Source: Parafenestella ontariensis (lineage: Eukaryota; Ascomycota; Dothideomycetes; Pleosporales; Cucurbitariaceae). From it: a stretch of DNA of 64,000 nucleotides. The translations under genes and the position numbers were made by a program. The notes beneath the pieces were generated by a model. It saw nothing but the letters and a program-made list of their open reading frames with translations, was not told the DNA's origin and did no database searches. The stretch lies in assembly GCA_021596325.1 (NCBI GenBank), contig JAKGDA010000031.1, positions 67,264 to 131,263 on the forward strand. Reading direction: 5' to 3'. Position 1 is the stretch's first letter; each line of letters opens with the position of its first letter. Shown in pieces: positions 1-10,245 of this stretch.

Positions 1-395
1 GCCGTGGGAGACGTGGTACGTGTGCTTTCGGTGGGCGTGACGAGGCCGTTGGCGGCATGCTCGTAGTGACTGCCGCGCGCCGTCTCCTGTGCGGATTCGA
101 GGGCGCCCGTGTCCTTGCCCTCGCCCAGGACCTCGCGCACCTCGACACACGAGCGCGGGAAGATGCCCGAGAAGACGCGTGCCTCGAGCGTCTGGCCCTT
201 CACGCTGGTCAGGCCGGCCAGCAGCGAGGGCGGCGCAACCAGGTAGCCGCGGTACCACGAGCCATCTTTCCCGCCCTGCTCGATTATGTACAGCTCGTCG
301 CCAATCTCGAGGGGCAGGTCGGCGGGCGACGAGGGCTGGAACGGGTAGATGCAGATTGCGAAAGCGATTCGCGGGAGCGGTCTCCAGCTCGGCAT
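1..395 (-). CDS. DOCK-family guanine nucleotide exchange factor, N-terminal SH3 region (partial)
   Basis: Only the first ~131 codons are here; the gene runs off the left edge with no stop. The ATG at 395 opens MPSWRPLPRIAFAICIYPFQ, and then a typical SH3 layout follows: an acidic PLEIGDELYIIE segment, GSWYRGYL with the conserved Trp, and GIFPRSCVEV at the end of the domain. This opening is how fungal DOCK (dedicator of cytokinesis) proteins begin; they activate Rac/Cdc42-type GTPases through a C-terminal DHR-2 domain, which would lie outside the window. The assignment rests on the N-terminal SH3 and its surrounding sequence alone. Another SH3-containing cytoskeletal protein is possible but less likely. 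Confidence 0.72.
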   Translation of the reverse strand, partial: MPSWRPLPRIAFAICIYPFQPSSPADLPLEIGDELYIIEQGGKDGSWYRGYLVAPPSLLAGLTSVKGQTLEARVFSGIFPRSCVEVREVLGEGKDTGALESAQETARGSHYEHAANGLVTPTESTRTTSPT

Positions 396-1862
396 GGCAC
401 CAGACGTGTCAGACTATCTTGGGGGGAGTCGGCGCGAGAGCATCACGAGCCGCGATGCGAAGGAAGCCCCTGGATGGGGTTGCCGGGTCGAAATCTGGGG
501 ATAAAGTAAGCGGGGCAGGTCCTGGTGTTGTCAGGCACGTCAATTCACTGGGTGACGGCTGGGCAGGCGCGTACACTGGCAGAACACGCGCGTGGTGGGA
601 GCAGTGGGTTGTAGTGCGATGCCCGTTTCGACGCACAAAAAGTCGTCGACAGTTTCGCTCCGTCCATCGGCAGCAGCCGTTCCTGCATGAGCTCAGGCCT
701 CCATCAAGGCCCCATGTGCATCCTCTTCTCATTAACGCGTCCAAGGCCAATGCGCGCCATGCACCTTCGATATCTCGGGCCTCGACTCCGTGGACGCAGT
801 GAGTAAGTAATCAAAGTCACAGCATTCCTCCAGCAATGAACGACACCGAACTTGGCTGGTGCGCTCCCAGCTGTCAGCGCTCAGAAACACGTCGCACACG
901 TCCACATGCGTCTCCCGCACATTGAACCATGGAAACACCAAAAGCACGTGGCTTTTCTAGGTCATCCCACATGGAGCGCCCTACCGGGTAATCTCAATTG
1001 CTCCTTCTCGGTAAGGGGCGCCTTTGCCGCTCCGTCCAAAAACACTTCAACGCACTTGGCCATTGCATATACTTCCAAAACGAAGACAAAGGCAGCACTG
1101 AAGACTTCCACCACGAGCGAGCACGGTCATCACCATCACAAACGCGAAGATGAAACGGCCGGCGGAACGAGCACGGCCGTTGATTTGCGTGGACGGGTAC
1201 ACGCCATTTCTCCACCTGCCAATCTCGGTACTTGCCGGCTCGCTGGTCCACTTCTGCTATCTCAACTTGACCACAAATCTCCTTCTATTCACCATTTCTA
1301 TACAGCTACCGAACATCACTAGTTCTGTGTCATCGTAATCACACCTTCGTCATATTGTAGGAGCGCCGGCCGCCAAAGGCTCAGAGGCACTAGCGCGCCT
1401 GAGGTACTGACACTTCAGGGCCTTGTTCGACATATCTGATTGGAATCATAGCACCAGGTATCGAAACGTGCAATCATGCTCACTTGTGCAGGCGTTACGT
1501 GCTACAGGTGCCCAGGACTCGTTCTGGTGTTATGGTCCAATATTCACGGATAGCCAACCATTTACGTGCCTACTTTCTCAAACTTGCTCATCAGACGATA
1601 TGGGCAAGAGCACATTCCTAAGAACACACTATGGTGCTCAGTAACTCATCCCTAACACTTGTTGCTTCGTCTCTTTGTTCAGCTCTCGGTCGAATACTAA
1701 GGGTCTTTCAATATTGACATTTTGACATTTGACATTTCAACAACCACTGCTGTCATCGCGCACTAGCCTATCCACCTTCGATTCGTATCATTAACGCCAT
1801 TTCCCCTCAACTTTACTCTATCGGTCAAGTTCCGGAACTCTGACAAAGGCCCCACTGCGACC
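396..1862. other. Intergenic, divergent promoters of the DOCK and copper-transporter genes
   Basis: No convincing gene. Open frames on both strands are short, overlap one another and lack intron or domain signals. The stretch must hold the 5' regions of both flanking divergent genes. A short TTGACATTT repeat lies near its right end. Confidence 0.5.
1714..1737. repeat. Short tandem repeat of TTGACATTT type
   Basis: Three imperfect back-to-back copies of a TTGACATTT-like unit, about 125-150 bp upstream of the copper transporter ATG. It may be only a low-complexity leader sequence. Confidence 0.5.
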
Positions 1863-2640
1863 ATGGACATGAGTAAAGATATGTCTTTGCCAACCTCGAG
1901 TAGCACGCACATTGACACTATGCCCTCTGCCGGTCCCATGGAGTCACTGTCGGCGATGGATGGCATGTCCGCCATGTCTTCTACCTTCTCAGCCAGTACC
2001 CGTGTTACTCTCTGGTTCACCGAGTGGACGACTACAACAACGGCGACATATGTGCTTACCATATTCTTCCTCTTCTGCCTAGGATTATTCAACCGCTTCC
2101 TTGGAGCGCTGAAGTCCCAGCTCGAGAGAAAAAGGACGACGAGACGCGATTATGCGACTACATCGATACACACAATCAGTGGAACAATGCCAGTAGATAC
2201 CAGCATTCGCGGTCATGCAAGACAATGGAGTCAGAAGCTGCGAACGGAGCCCATCAGACTCGAAGACCGAGATAGGCACGAGACAGAACCTTTAAGTCCG
2301 GCCCTCCAGCTATATCATGCAGAGGAAAACGACGCCAGGCGACGAACGACTGCATTACGTAGATTCTGGGTTGCTAACGCGCCATGGAGCGTTAAGAAAG
2401 ATGGAATAAGCGCTGTCCTGGAGTTTGTGCGAGCGTTGATCGGGTATATACTGTATGCTCCTAGAATTTGCATGAGGGAAGGTACACTGTAGCTAATCAT
2501 ACAATAGGATGCTGGCTGTGATGACATACAATATCGGATTCTTGTTTGCCGTCACTGGAAGCGTGCTACTCGGTGAGATGATATTCGGGAGGTACACAAG
2601 AGGCCCTGCAAACTTGGCTGAGGATGGCTGTCATTCGTAA
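1863..2640 (+). CDS. Ctr-family copper transporter
   Basis: A 240-residue protein in two exons (1863-2452, 2508-2640) around a 55-bp intron with a GCTAAT branch motif. Splicing restores GYIL-MLAVMTYN, the membrane segment carrying the MxxxM copper-relay motif that defines Ctr transporters. The N-terminus is rich in Met, Ser and Thr (many Met in the first 40 residues), as in extracellular copper-binding domains. The first membrane helix lies near residues 60-80 (YVLTIFFLFCLGLF), followed by a basic cytosolic loop and two closely spaced helices with a GxxxG-like LLGEMIFG motif. The family forms trimers that import Cu(I) across the plasma membrane or export it from the vacuole; sequence alone does not tell which. 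Confidence 0.85.
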
Positions 2641-2924
2641 GAGTTATGGGTATTGATAGCTTAGGGCTCTAGAAATATATTTCACCCCACCTATTGCCTT
2701 CTATTCAACGTCGAATAATCTCGGTTTCACACCTCGCACGCGCTTAAGACCATGAGTAACCTTTGTTGACTTAATGCTAAACTAAGAGGCGCAAACACAT
2801 GTAGAACTCAAGATGAAGACGCAAAGCGGAGCGTGTGAAAGAGTGTCGAGGACATGCGGAGCCTCATACACGACGCCTACGCCGATGAATGCCGCAAGGT
2901 CTTCTGGCCCGACCACAACACAAC

Positions 2925-3531
2925 TCACTTACCGCCAATAACACCAACGGTCCTCCAACTCTGATCTGCACCCCTCATGATTGGCGTCTGAACCCTAATC
3001 GCCTGCGCTGGAATGCGATACATGACCAAATACTCTCCCCAGTGCAGCCACTCATTGCCCTCTCCTTCCTTCTTCCCTCCGCCCATCTTCTCGTCCTTGA
3101 GTAAATCCGCCGCCCTAAGCACGGGGCCCCGAGCAAGATGCTTCGTATCCACCGTCACCACAGAAGTATCTTCGCCCTTTTCCTTTGCCCAGTGCCTGGC
3201 CACCGTCTCAGCGTGGTCGAGGTTGTCGTACACGCTGATGAAGGGAGACGAGATGTTCGTCTGCTGGTGCAGATGAGCGAGGCCAAAGCGCGACAGGGCG
3301 GATGTGTAGTTGAGAACCGTGGTTTGATTTTTCGAGGAGAAGCCCGTGGAGAAGGCGTAGCGGGTTTGCGCGCCGTTGCGGTGTACGCGGTAGACTAGGG
3401 GTGGGATGGCGGTTGGTGGTGAGGGGGGCGAGGGGGGCGAGGGGGGCATCGAATCTCGGGAAAGGGAGTAGAGGGCTGAGAGAGGGGTTAGTAACTAGTA
3501 ATATGAGGTTGAAATGAGTAATACCTGTCAT
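2925..3531 (-). CDS. Fungal protein of unknown function, DUF7587-like
   Basis: The start is taken at 3531: a 7-nt first exon (3531-3525), a 49-bp intron with an ACTAAC branch motif (3524-3476), then exon 3475-2925. This gives MTALYSLSRDS joined to a Pro/Ser repeat and totals 185 residues. The body has LVYRVH near its start, HLHQQTNISSPFISVYDN and a following DHAETVARHWA segment, which recalls the fungal DUF7587 family from memory. No catalytic function is known to me. A GTAAGT just before the stop could be another donor leading to a different C-terminus, but no good branch site follows it. The Met at 3449 is an alternative start. Confidence 0.6.
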
Positions 3532-5141
3532 CGTGATTGTTATTAGACGGTTGTTGTGGGAAGTGTTCACTTTATAATTGATATAGTTGTCTTTGCTAAA
3601 TAGAAAGTCGTACGAAGAGTGACAGAAGGGATGATAGGGACGAAACGAGAGCGCAGAGTTAAACACAAGAGAGAAATATGTGTAGCGATGAGCGGTTCAT
3701 TAATATCCTGTAGATGGACCCATATACATGAACATCAGTCTATTTATACCCCAGGATGAGATGGGCGGTGAAATCATCCATGCAAACGGGCCCAGCATTT
3801 TTGAACCAGGAACTGTCTATGTGTGGTGAGTTCCCTTCCCCGTTCAGACGTTCATATGCAGTCGACTGCCAAGATGTCGACGGCCCGTCGGGATGAAGGC
3901 TGACAACCGCAGGCTACCGTGATGGGTGAAGCGCATAGTGAAATCCAAGCTCTTCGTGAGCGAACGTATCGGATAGGTGGAATGATCCATGTTGTTTGAG
4001 CAGAATTTTGGTCGTCGGTATGCTCGTTGGGTGATTGAAAGGGCTCGAGTCGTACAGGACTTGGGTACTTTCGCATGTGGCGTCGATAAGTCGACTCTAT
4101 CCGTTTGACGTGCGATTTGCCCGGACCTTTTGTTGCGGTATGGACGCTTCAAAGCGGATATCCGCCTTCTATCATGTTAGTCAATGTGTCGGATGATTGA
4201 CCTCCTTTGGGACCAAGATTAATTGGATCTTACGAAGAAACTAAGCGTACGAATCATATAGGGTCTATCTGAACAGTTATTTGACGTCGCAACCGAGTGC
4301 TACCAGTCCAGCTTCAGAAGAGCGAGATGCGCTGAGCAGAGAAACAGTTTGTGGGCCTGGCACTACGTTGTAAGCAGTCCAGGGAAGTGAAGCTGGCTTC
4401 TCCAATGCACTTACCCTATCAGTTGCAGTTCAAGGTGCTTTTCCAGATGTCTGAGCTTCGTCGAGGCATGTTGCCTCTGCAGTGCGCACAGTCGCTTCGC
4501 GTTACCCAGAGCACCGAGGTGGCACAAGCAAACGGATACACACCTCGGAAGGAACTTCCGCATCGCTTTTCATTCGTTACCGCAAAAAATAAGTACTTCG
4601 GGCACTCATCGTCGCCCGAGTAAGGAGGCGAGAGCGCATCCGCGAGACATGGAAGGAATTGGCGAATTGCAGTAGTAAATCCAGGAGCACGGCAGGAATC
4701 GTGCTATGTCCCCTTTGATGACACTTGTCAGACTCTACTCACCGCTACTTGGTGCTGAGAGGCGACTGGTAACTTGTAACGCACCAACAAGTGGCTAGAT
4801 ATCAATGTGAGGTAGGATGAAAGGAGAGTGAAAGGTCCATCCACGTGGATCGGCTTGCGTTCCGCGCTTCGCTATTCCGTTCTAGGAAAGGCGTCTTGTC
4901 ATCTCAAGGACGTCGAAAAGTTCACGACGACGATCACGACTGCGCAAACGAGCATTAAACGCGACAAAGAATACAAACAGTACGCTGCCGTCTCTGGACC
5001 TACATGCGACATATCAATTGAATCTCAAACAGCTCAAGTAGCCCGTGCGCCGGCGCCAATTACACAGAAAGCCGCACATTCCCTCCACACCACCACTCAG
5101 CAACCCACCGCAAACGCTCCGAAGCCCCAACCTCTCCCAAA
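3532..5141. other. Intergenic, no gene recognised
   Basis: About 1.6 kb with only short overlapping open frames on both strands. It must contain the promoters of the DUF7587-like gene and of the L33 gene. I see no domain, intron pair or repeat supporting a gene. Confidence 0.45.
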
Positions 5142-5420
5142 ATGTCATACTTCCGAATAACACTCATGCGCTCCGGCATCGGCATGCCCCTAAAGACGCA
5201 GGGCGTGCTCAAAGCGCTCGGCCTCCGCAAACGCATGACGACCGTCTACCACCCGGTCACACAATCAGTCGCGGGCCAGATCATGAGGATAAAGGAGCTT
5301 GTGGATGTCAAGGAGGTGAAGAGTCCGATGACGAAAGAGCAGATGCGCGCTGCGAGACGGCCCGATCCGGGCTATTATATTGAGCAGAGGGCGGGCGAGG
5401 CTATGAGGGGGTATGAGTAG
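5142..5420 (+). CDS. mrpl33: Mitochondrial large-subunit ribosomal protein L33 (uL30m)
   Basis: An intronless 92-residue protein, the usual size for fungal Mrpl33. It starts MSYFRITLMRSGIGMP and continues with TQGVLKALGLRKRMTTVYHP, the bacterial L30-type signature (RS.IG.P...Q..L.ALGLRK....V). A RRPDPGYYIE segment follows, as in fungal mitochondrial homologues. It belongs to the mitochondrial large ribosomal subunit. An overlapping longer frame starting at 4828 is non-coding by comparison. Confidence 0.9.
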   Translation: MSYFRITLMRSGIGMPLKTQGVLKALGLRKRMTTVYHPVTQSVAGQIMRIKELVDVKEVKSPMTKEQMRAARRPDPGYYIEQRAGEAMRGYE

Positions 5421-5798
5421 ATATGAGAAGGGGGATAAGATGTGTGTATAGGAGATGTATTGTATTGCAGGACCTGGGGTATTCATGTATGGCGTTTTTG
5501 GGACTCTCACAGTAGGAGCTGGCATTGGCGATATCATACCACCTACAATCTGATTCTTGTCAATCACACAACGCACGACCAAACCGAGCAACGTATGCCT
5601 GTTCGGCCTTGCGATACGACATCCTTCGTTCACCTGCCCATTTCATCTCACCTATTTTGAGAAAGCCTCGCAGAAGATTCAACCACTTCCCAGATGAGCA
5701 GCGACTGGCTTAGGCTTATACAACGCACAATTTCTATCGTCGTGGACCTTCGGCAGCAGATGCAGTATATGGAAGCTTGCCTTGTCCGAGGAACCAAC
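5421..5798. other. Intergenic, downstream of L33
   Basis: Holds the L33 3' region. Nothing else seen. Confidence 0.4.
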
Positions 5799-6086
5799 TC
5801 AATCAGTACCGACAAGTAGACTACTCTGAGAAGGAAGACCTATCACAATGTCAACTCCTTTTCGACCTGGATCATCAACCCAGTCAGCCTCAGTTGCCAC
5901 ATCAGTTGCTGTTACCTCAAGCTCCTCTTCGTAATTCAACCACCGATTAACTTTTTCCATGTTCTCAGTTCGCTCAGCCACCAGGTTCTTGCCGCTAGCG
6001 TAGTAACCCACTTCTTCCCAGAACGCGGAAGCTTGGAAGGAGCTGACGGTGGACAAGCTGTCAAAAGATTGGCATGATGATAGCAT
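5799..6086 (-). CDS. Small hypothetical protein (uncertain)
   Basis: A single open frame of 95 codons. The peptide is acidic and has protein-like composition (NYEEELEVTATDVATEADWV), but I recognise no family. There is no intron or promoter evidence, so it may be chance. Confidence 0.25.
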   Translation of the reverse strand: MLSSCQSFDSLSTVSSFQASAFWEEVGYYASGKNLVAERTENMEKVNRWLNYEEELEVTATDVATEADWVDDPGRKGVDIVIGLPSQSSLLVGTD

Positions 6087-6336
6087 TTAGTCTGTATAGT
6101 CGGTAGGAGTATTTCCCGTCAAGAAGAGGGACAAAGAGCGGCTATGCTGTAGGGTTGCTCTTCAGCAGTAAACTAACACCCTCGAGGGGAGCATATTTCT
6201 ACGGACTACATAATGTCGCGACGCGAAAAATTGGATAGTATGTGCATTGTGTCTACTTATACCAGCACACAAAAGCACTATCGATTCACAAAGTGAATCC
6301 TAGAGAACGGCCTCGAACTACCCTCTCAACCCTTAC

Positions 6337-7014
6337 TCAACCCACTAATTTTGTGACAACCCATTTCTTCGCCTTTCCAAAAAGGCCCTCCTTCCCACAG
6401 ATCGAACCCACTTTATTTATATTCAGCGACGACTTGAAGAATCCAACAACCCACTCTTTAAACCGAGCAGGCGCAGCATCCTCATCGTATAGATGCCGCC
6501 ACCAGTGCAGCATCGTGCGTAGAGAGATATACTTCGTGAATCGGATGCCGTAGTCATAACGGAACGATTCGAGCTCTGGTGAGCGCGCTACGAGTGCGGT
6601 GTATGCGTACCCCGCTGGACCTGCCGAGAGGGGGCCGGGAGACACTGCCAAGATGTTGATCGAGTGATAAATAATAGGGAAATACGCTTTGTGTGAAGAG
6701 ATGAAAGCGGCAGGGACAGATTCGTTATACAGTTGTAGTGAAGGAGGTGCATGCCTGCGCTGATATAGTCGTCCATTGCGGGTACCACGGACCGGCCGGT
6801 GTGAGAATCCGAGTAAAGGGAGGTCGTCGCCATCATAGAGCCGATTAGCGTCAGTGAGCGCATTTTCAGAAGCGGCTACATCGTCGGCATGAGCAAGAAT
6901 TTCAACAGAGTCCAAGCCCAAACATGTCTCACAAGTCGCCAGTGCTTGAGAAAGCTCAACAAAGCTAAGCTCGCCATATCCGTAGTTGTGCTTGGGGCAT
7001 TTTGGAAAACCCAT
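6337..7014 (-). CDS. Hypothetical protein
   Basis: The frame stays open from 7182, but its first ATG is at 7014 (MGFPKCPKHNYGYGELSF), giving 225 residues. The N-terminal part has two CxxC-like pairs of cysteines (KCPKH, CETCLG) that could bind metal. A Trp-rich segment with HWWRHLYDEDAA lies toward the C-terminus. I do not recognise the family. A CTAAC..AAG acceptor just upstream of 7082 suggests that an earlier 5' exon may exist, so the start is uncertain. The transporter gene lies upstream on the same strand, about 1 kb away. Confidence 0.45.
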   Translation of the reverse strand: MGFPKCPKHNYGYGELSFVELSQALATCETCLGLDSVEILAHADDVAASENALTDANRLYDGDDLPLLGFSHRPVRGTRNGRLYQRRHAPPSLQLYNESVPAAFISSHKAYFPIIYHSINILAVSPGPLSAGPAGYAYTALVARSPELESFRYDYGIRFTKYISLRTMLHWWRHLYDEDAAPARFKEWVVGFFKSSLNINKVGSICGKEGLFGKAKKWVVTKLVG

Positions 7015-8003
7015 GTCTTGCCCTGGGGAGGCTGGCGGACTATGGTGTGATCTTGATGATGCTGCGCCCGGCCTTAGGTTAGTCACGCTTGGTGTGCACT
7101 GAGAATGGCAGCTGCAGCTGTGACTGTATGTGATGTGCTCAAGAGGAAGAGATATACTTGTAGATATTCTGACATTGTGCAAACCAGTTTCAAGATGTCT
7201 TTATCGAGGGAAGTAAATGGGCAATGTTCGTTCACAATGTCTGTCATGCCATGCGCGAAGGACACAGTCTCCTAATGGATTCGTTAACCTAAAAAGGGAT
7301 ACTGGATGCTGGGACGCGTTTCCGAGCGTTCATTCTGGGCATATAGTCATACTGTTATACCTTCCAACCCACTTCTTGTCTCTGGAGATTACGTGCAAGT
7401 TCGGCAGTGACAACGGCATCAAGACCGCGCAGTTCTGTAGCGGGGACCTTGTACTGGGATCTCGCAAGCAGAATTGCGATACTCGGTTCTTTTTTGGATA
7501 TGTGTACGGTCTTTCTGTTTCGTCGTGAGGTAAAACGTTGCAACTGTATTCAAATTGGTGAAAGAAGTTTTGTTCCGCAACAGATTGGGAAGGGGGCGAA
7601 GGAGATCACATGCGCATCCGCATCTTTGCTGCTTCAATCGTTGCCAATGGCATATAGCAAGGACGAGGAAGAGAGAATCGTAACTAGAATTCAACAAATG
7701 AATACTTAGATAAACGTTAATCGTACGCTTAGGAAAGCAGCTAAGCAAACAGATTGCATCACAATAAAGTCAAGTCTGATGCGATACGAAGCAGCTCTTT
7801 TGGTTGAATCTAATCGCTTCTTGAGTCAAGAAAGAGAGCAAAATAACCTCGGTCGTTATGGTATCTCCTCAGAACATCCGTGGAGCTCCAATAGACTTGC
7901 TAGGCCTATCATTCGACTTAAAACCTGGTCTTAGTTTCAAGACTTTGGCTGTTACTGGAAGTTAGCCGATCGCAACCAAGAGCAACATGTAATGTTTATA
8001 GTC
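7015..8003. other. Intergenic, no gene recognised
   Basis: Possible 5' exon and promoter of the 6.3-7.0 kb gene, then the 3' region of the transporter. Only short open frames. Confidence 0.4.
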
Positions 8004-9786
8004 TTACGTTTGTCTGACACCCGATTTATCTGCACCAATTTCTTCGTCTTCTTCATTCGGAACGCCCGCCAGAGTGTTCTTGTAGACCTTGACACGCTTG
8101 TAGGCGTTGTACCAAGGGCCCTCAAAAACTTCGTTGAGCTGTTCAAGAGAGAGTCCGGAAGTTTCTGGGACCGTCAAGAAGACGTAGATGAGAGCCAAGA
8201 AGCAAATAGCAGCGAAGAAAATAAAGGCACCCCAGTTGTTAGTGCTTTCAAGCAGGGACGGCAAGGCGTAGCTGAACGCGTAACTGAAAAGCCAGTGAAA
8301 TGTGGCGCCTAGGGCACCTCCGAAGGAGCGAATTCTGTTTGGCCACAATTCAGCGCCAAAAACGTATGAGAGGATGAAGAGACCTATGCACATGGGTGTT
8401 AGATGCTACTGAATGAAAAGATCGATTTCATTGAGACTCACCAATGGCATATCCGAGGGCGTGAATGAAGAGCGCGGCTGTGCCTGCCTTGCCAGCTCCT
8501 TCAGACGCCTCGCCAATCTGGTTGTATTTGGTGTATACCTGAAAATATGTCAACGTACACTCTTCCTATGCCTTCTATGCCTGTCTCTTACCCCGATATA
8601 TACGTCTGACACCAACTGAAGTGTAATTCCCACAAATAGCGATTTCCGTCGGCCAAGTATGTCAATCAGGAGGAAAGACGCTATAATGATGAAGCCAAGC
8701 TTAGACACTGCATAGATGCCGCTAAGGAACAGGTTTCTCTGGGTGTTGCCGCTCAAGCCAATGACCTTTAAGATGGGAATGAGGTAATTAGTAATTGAAT
8801 TTGCGCCTGACAGTTGAGCAAGTGCATATGACAACAAAACCTGCTGGACGCGGCGCAAGTTGGCTAGGACAGTGAACGTCTCTTTGCAAATGCTGGAAAG
8901 GTCGTTGTGGGTGGCATCGCCATATGTCGCAATCGAGAGTGCATGGTGCTGCTCAATTTCCAAAAGTTCCTGGGCAACTCGGGGATGCTCAACCGGCAGA
9001 GCACGAAGTAGGACAAGTGTCTTGACAGCTTCATCTCGACGTCCTGTCTGGATCAGCCAGCGAGGCGATTCGCAAAGAAAGAAACTGGCCACGACACAGA
9101 AGAACATGCAGACACACGGTGAGAACCACACAACTTGGTATTGCAGTTTACTCGTCGGGATGTTGAGGTAAACGCCATAGGTGCAAAAGTCGGCCGCGAC
9201 GAGAGACATACCCATGAGGATGGTGAACCACGATGTAATGAGACCACGGATTTCGGCTGGTGCTATTTCCGCGAGAGACATTGGTCCCGTAACAGTAAGA
9301 GATCCGATGCCAATTCCACTGATGATGCGAGCGACGTATAGACCAGGCACGCCGGGGGTAAGAGTGGCAGTAAGTTGTCCGACTATCCAGACACCGACGT
9401 AAAGACGAAAAGACCATAGACGACCGATGCGATCGTTGAGAAAGAACGACAGAGCCGCACCCTACGCGTAGCCAATGTACACCAATGATACTATGTTCTT
9501 GACCTGCTTCGCATTGGTTCCAGACGAGATACCGAATTGTTTCTGAAATCCTGGTAGTGAGGTTATGGTGGAAGCTGATCCTTGGTCCCATGCTTTGAAA
9601 ATAATTAACACACATCACGTATAATGAGTGCTTTTGGTTGGACCTACTGGCTGGAACTGCAGACGTGGCGTAAACAATAGACGTAAGGATCAACCAACGG
9701 CTGAAAATGACTTCGCGAGGTGCAGTCCGGATTGCTTTCCCATAATTCGCCAATGAAGTCGAAGTGAGGATGGCCTTGAGACCCAT
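8004..9786 (-). CDS. MFS sugar/quinate-type transporter, interrupted by an in-frame stop (possible pseudogene)
   Basis: Four exons: 9786-9648, 9592-8592, 8538-8442 and 8383-8004, split by 53-58 bp introns, 538 codons plus stop. Family signatures are in place: WDQGSASTITSLPGFQKQFG after the first helix, FLNDRIGRLWSFR (the D.xGRR/K loop), SLAEIAPAEIRG, CESPRWLIQTGR, a second DILGRRKS loop and PETSGLSLEQLNEVFEG at the C-terminus. This is the sugar-porter family, closest by memory to quinate/hexose permeases. Codon 90 is TAG (9464-9462), in helix 2 within VYIGYA*GAALSFF, while everything around it is conserved. Either the gene is a recent pseudogene, or a 42-nt segment ending at that TAG is spliced out at the cost of part of helix 2, or there is a sequence error. 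It is divergent from the FAD oxidase across a 459-bp promoter with operator-like palindromes. Confidence 0.75.
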
Positions 9787-9922
9787 TTCTGTTCAGGTGT
9801 AATGTTGGTAAGTAATTTCAACTTTTTCTGGACATATGTCCTTACAATAGATAGATGTAACAGGTGTGTTATATGTCCACATCATGCTCTTGTTGTTGTG
9901 CCTCGGTGAAAGACTAACGCTT

Positions 9923-9955
9923 TCGGAATATCCGAACGAGCTTCGGCAATTCCGA
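9923..9955. promoter_or_regulatory. Paired CGG-N5-CCG palindromes, arm A (putative Zn2Cys6 operator)
   Basis: Two 13-bp TCGG-N5-CCGA elements (9923-9935 and 9943-9955) with centres exactly 20 bp apart, about two helical turns. Inverted CGG triplets with fixed spacing are the classic target of Zn(II)2Cys6 dimers. The pair sits between the transporter and oxidase starts, 137 bp upstream of the transporter ATG. Confidence 0.7.
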
Positions 9956-10121
9956 GGAATGTTATCAACGAAGATATCAACCGGTGCACGATCACAGACT
10001 CTGGTTCTAGAGCCTTCTCTATTACCCCGTATATTACCTCTGGCAGTCTTCGAATACTAGGAGGAGAACGTCATGATCGACACTAGCGCCTGGACCCTGT
10101 GAGACAGAATGTTAGAGGCAC

Positions 10122-10154
10122 CCGGAATTACCGAAGTGTGTTCGGATATCCCGA
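10122..10154. promoter_or_regulatory. Paired CGG-N5-CCG palindromes, arm B (inverted copy of arm A)
   Basis: Two further elements (CCGG-N5-CCGA at 10122-10134, TCGG-N5-CCGA at 10142-10154), again 20 bp centre to centre. Its reverse complement matches arm A at 27 of 33 positions, so the two double sites form one inverted repeat centred near 10038. It lies 92 bp upstream of the oxidase ATG, with a TATATAC element near 10178 in between. Confidence 0.7.
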
Positions 10155-10245
10155 GCCATTGAGCTTTTTTGATACTGTATATACAATAGATTGCGGTGGC
10201 TTCGCAGAGTTCTTGTCTGTTACTTTCTAAGCATTGTATCTCAAC

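Noticed and set aside
89..802. 237-codon plus-strand open frame
   Set aside because: It is the antisense shadow of the DOCK gene and its promoter; the minus strand encodes a clear SH3 domain.
852..1322. 156-codon plus-strand open frame
   Set aside because: Overlapped by open frames on both strands, His/Thr-rich translation of a CA-rich region, no family; most likely promoter sequence.
2868..2924. Extra 3' intron and alternative C-terminus for the DUF7587-like gene
   Set aside because: A GTAAGT donor and a TAG acceptor exist, but no branch motif was found and the extra tail has no support.
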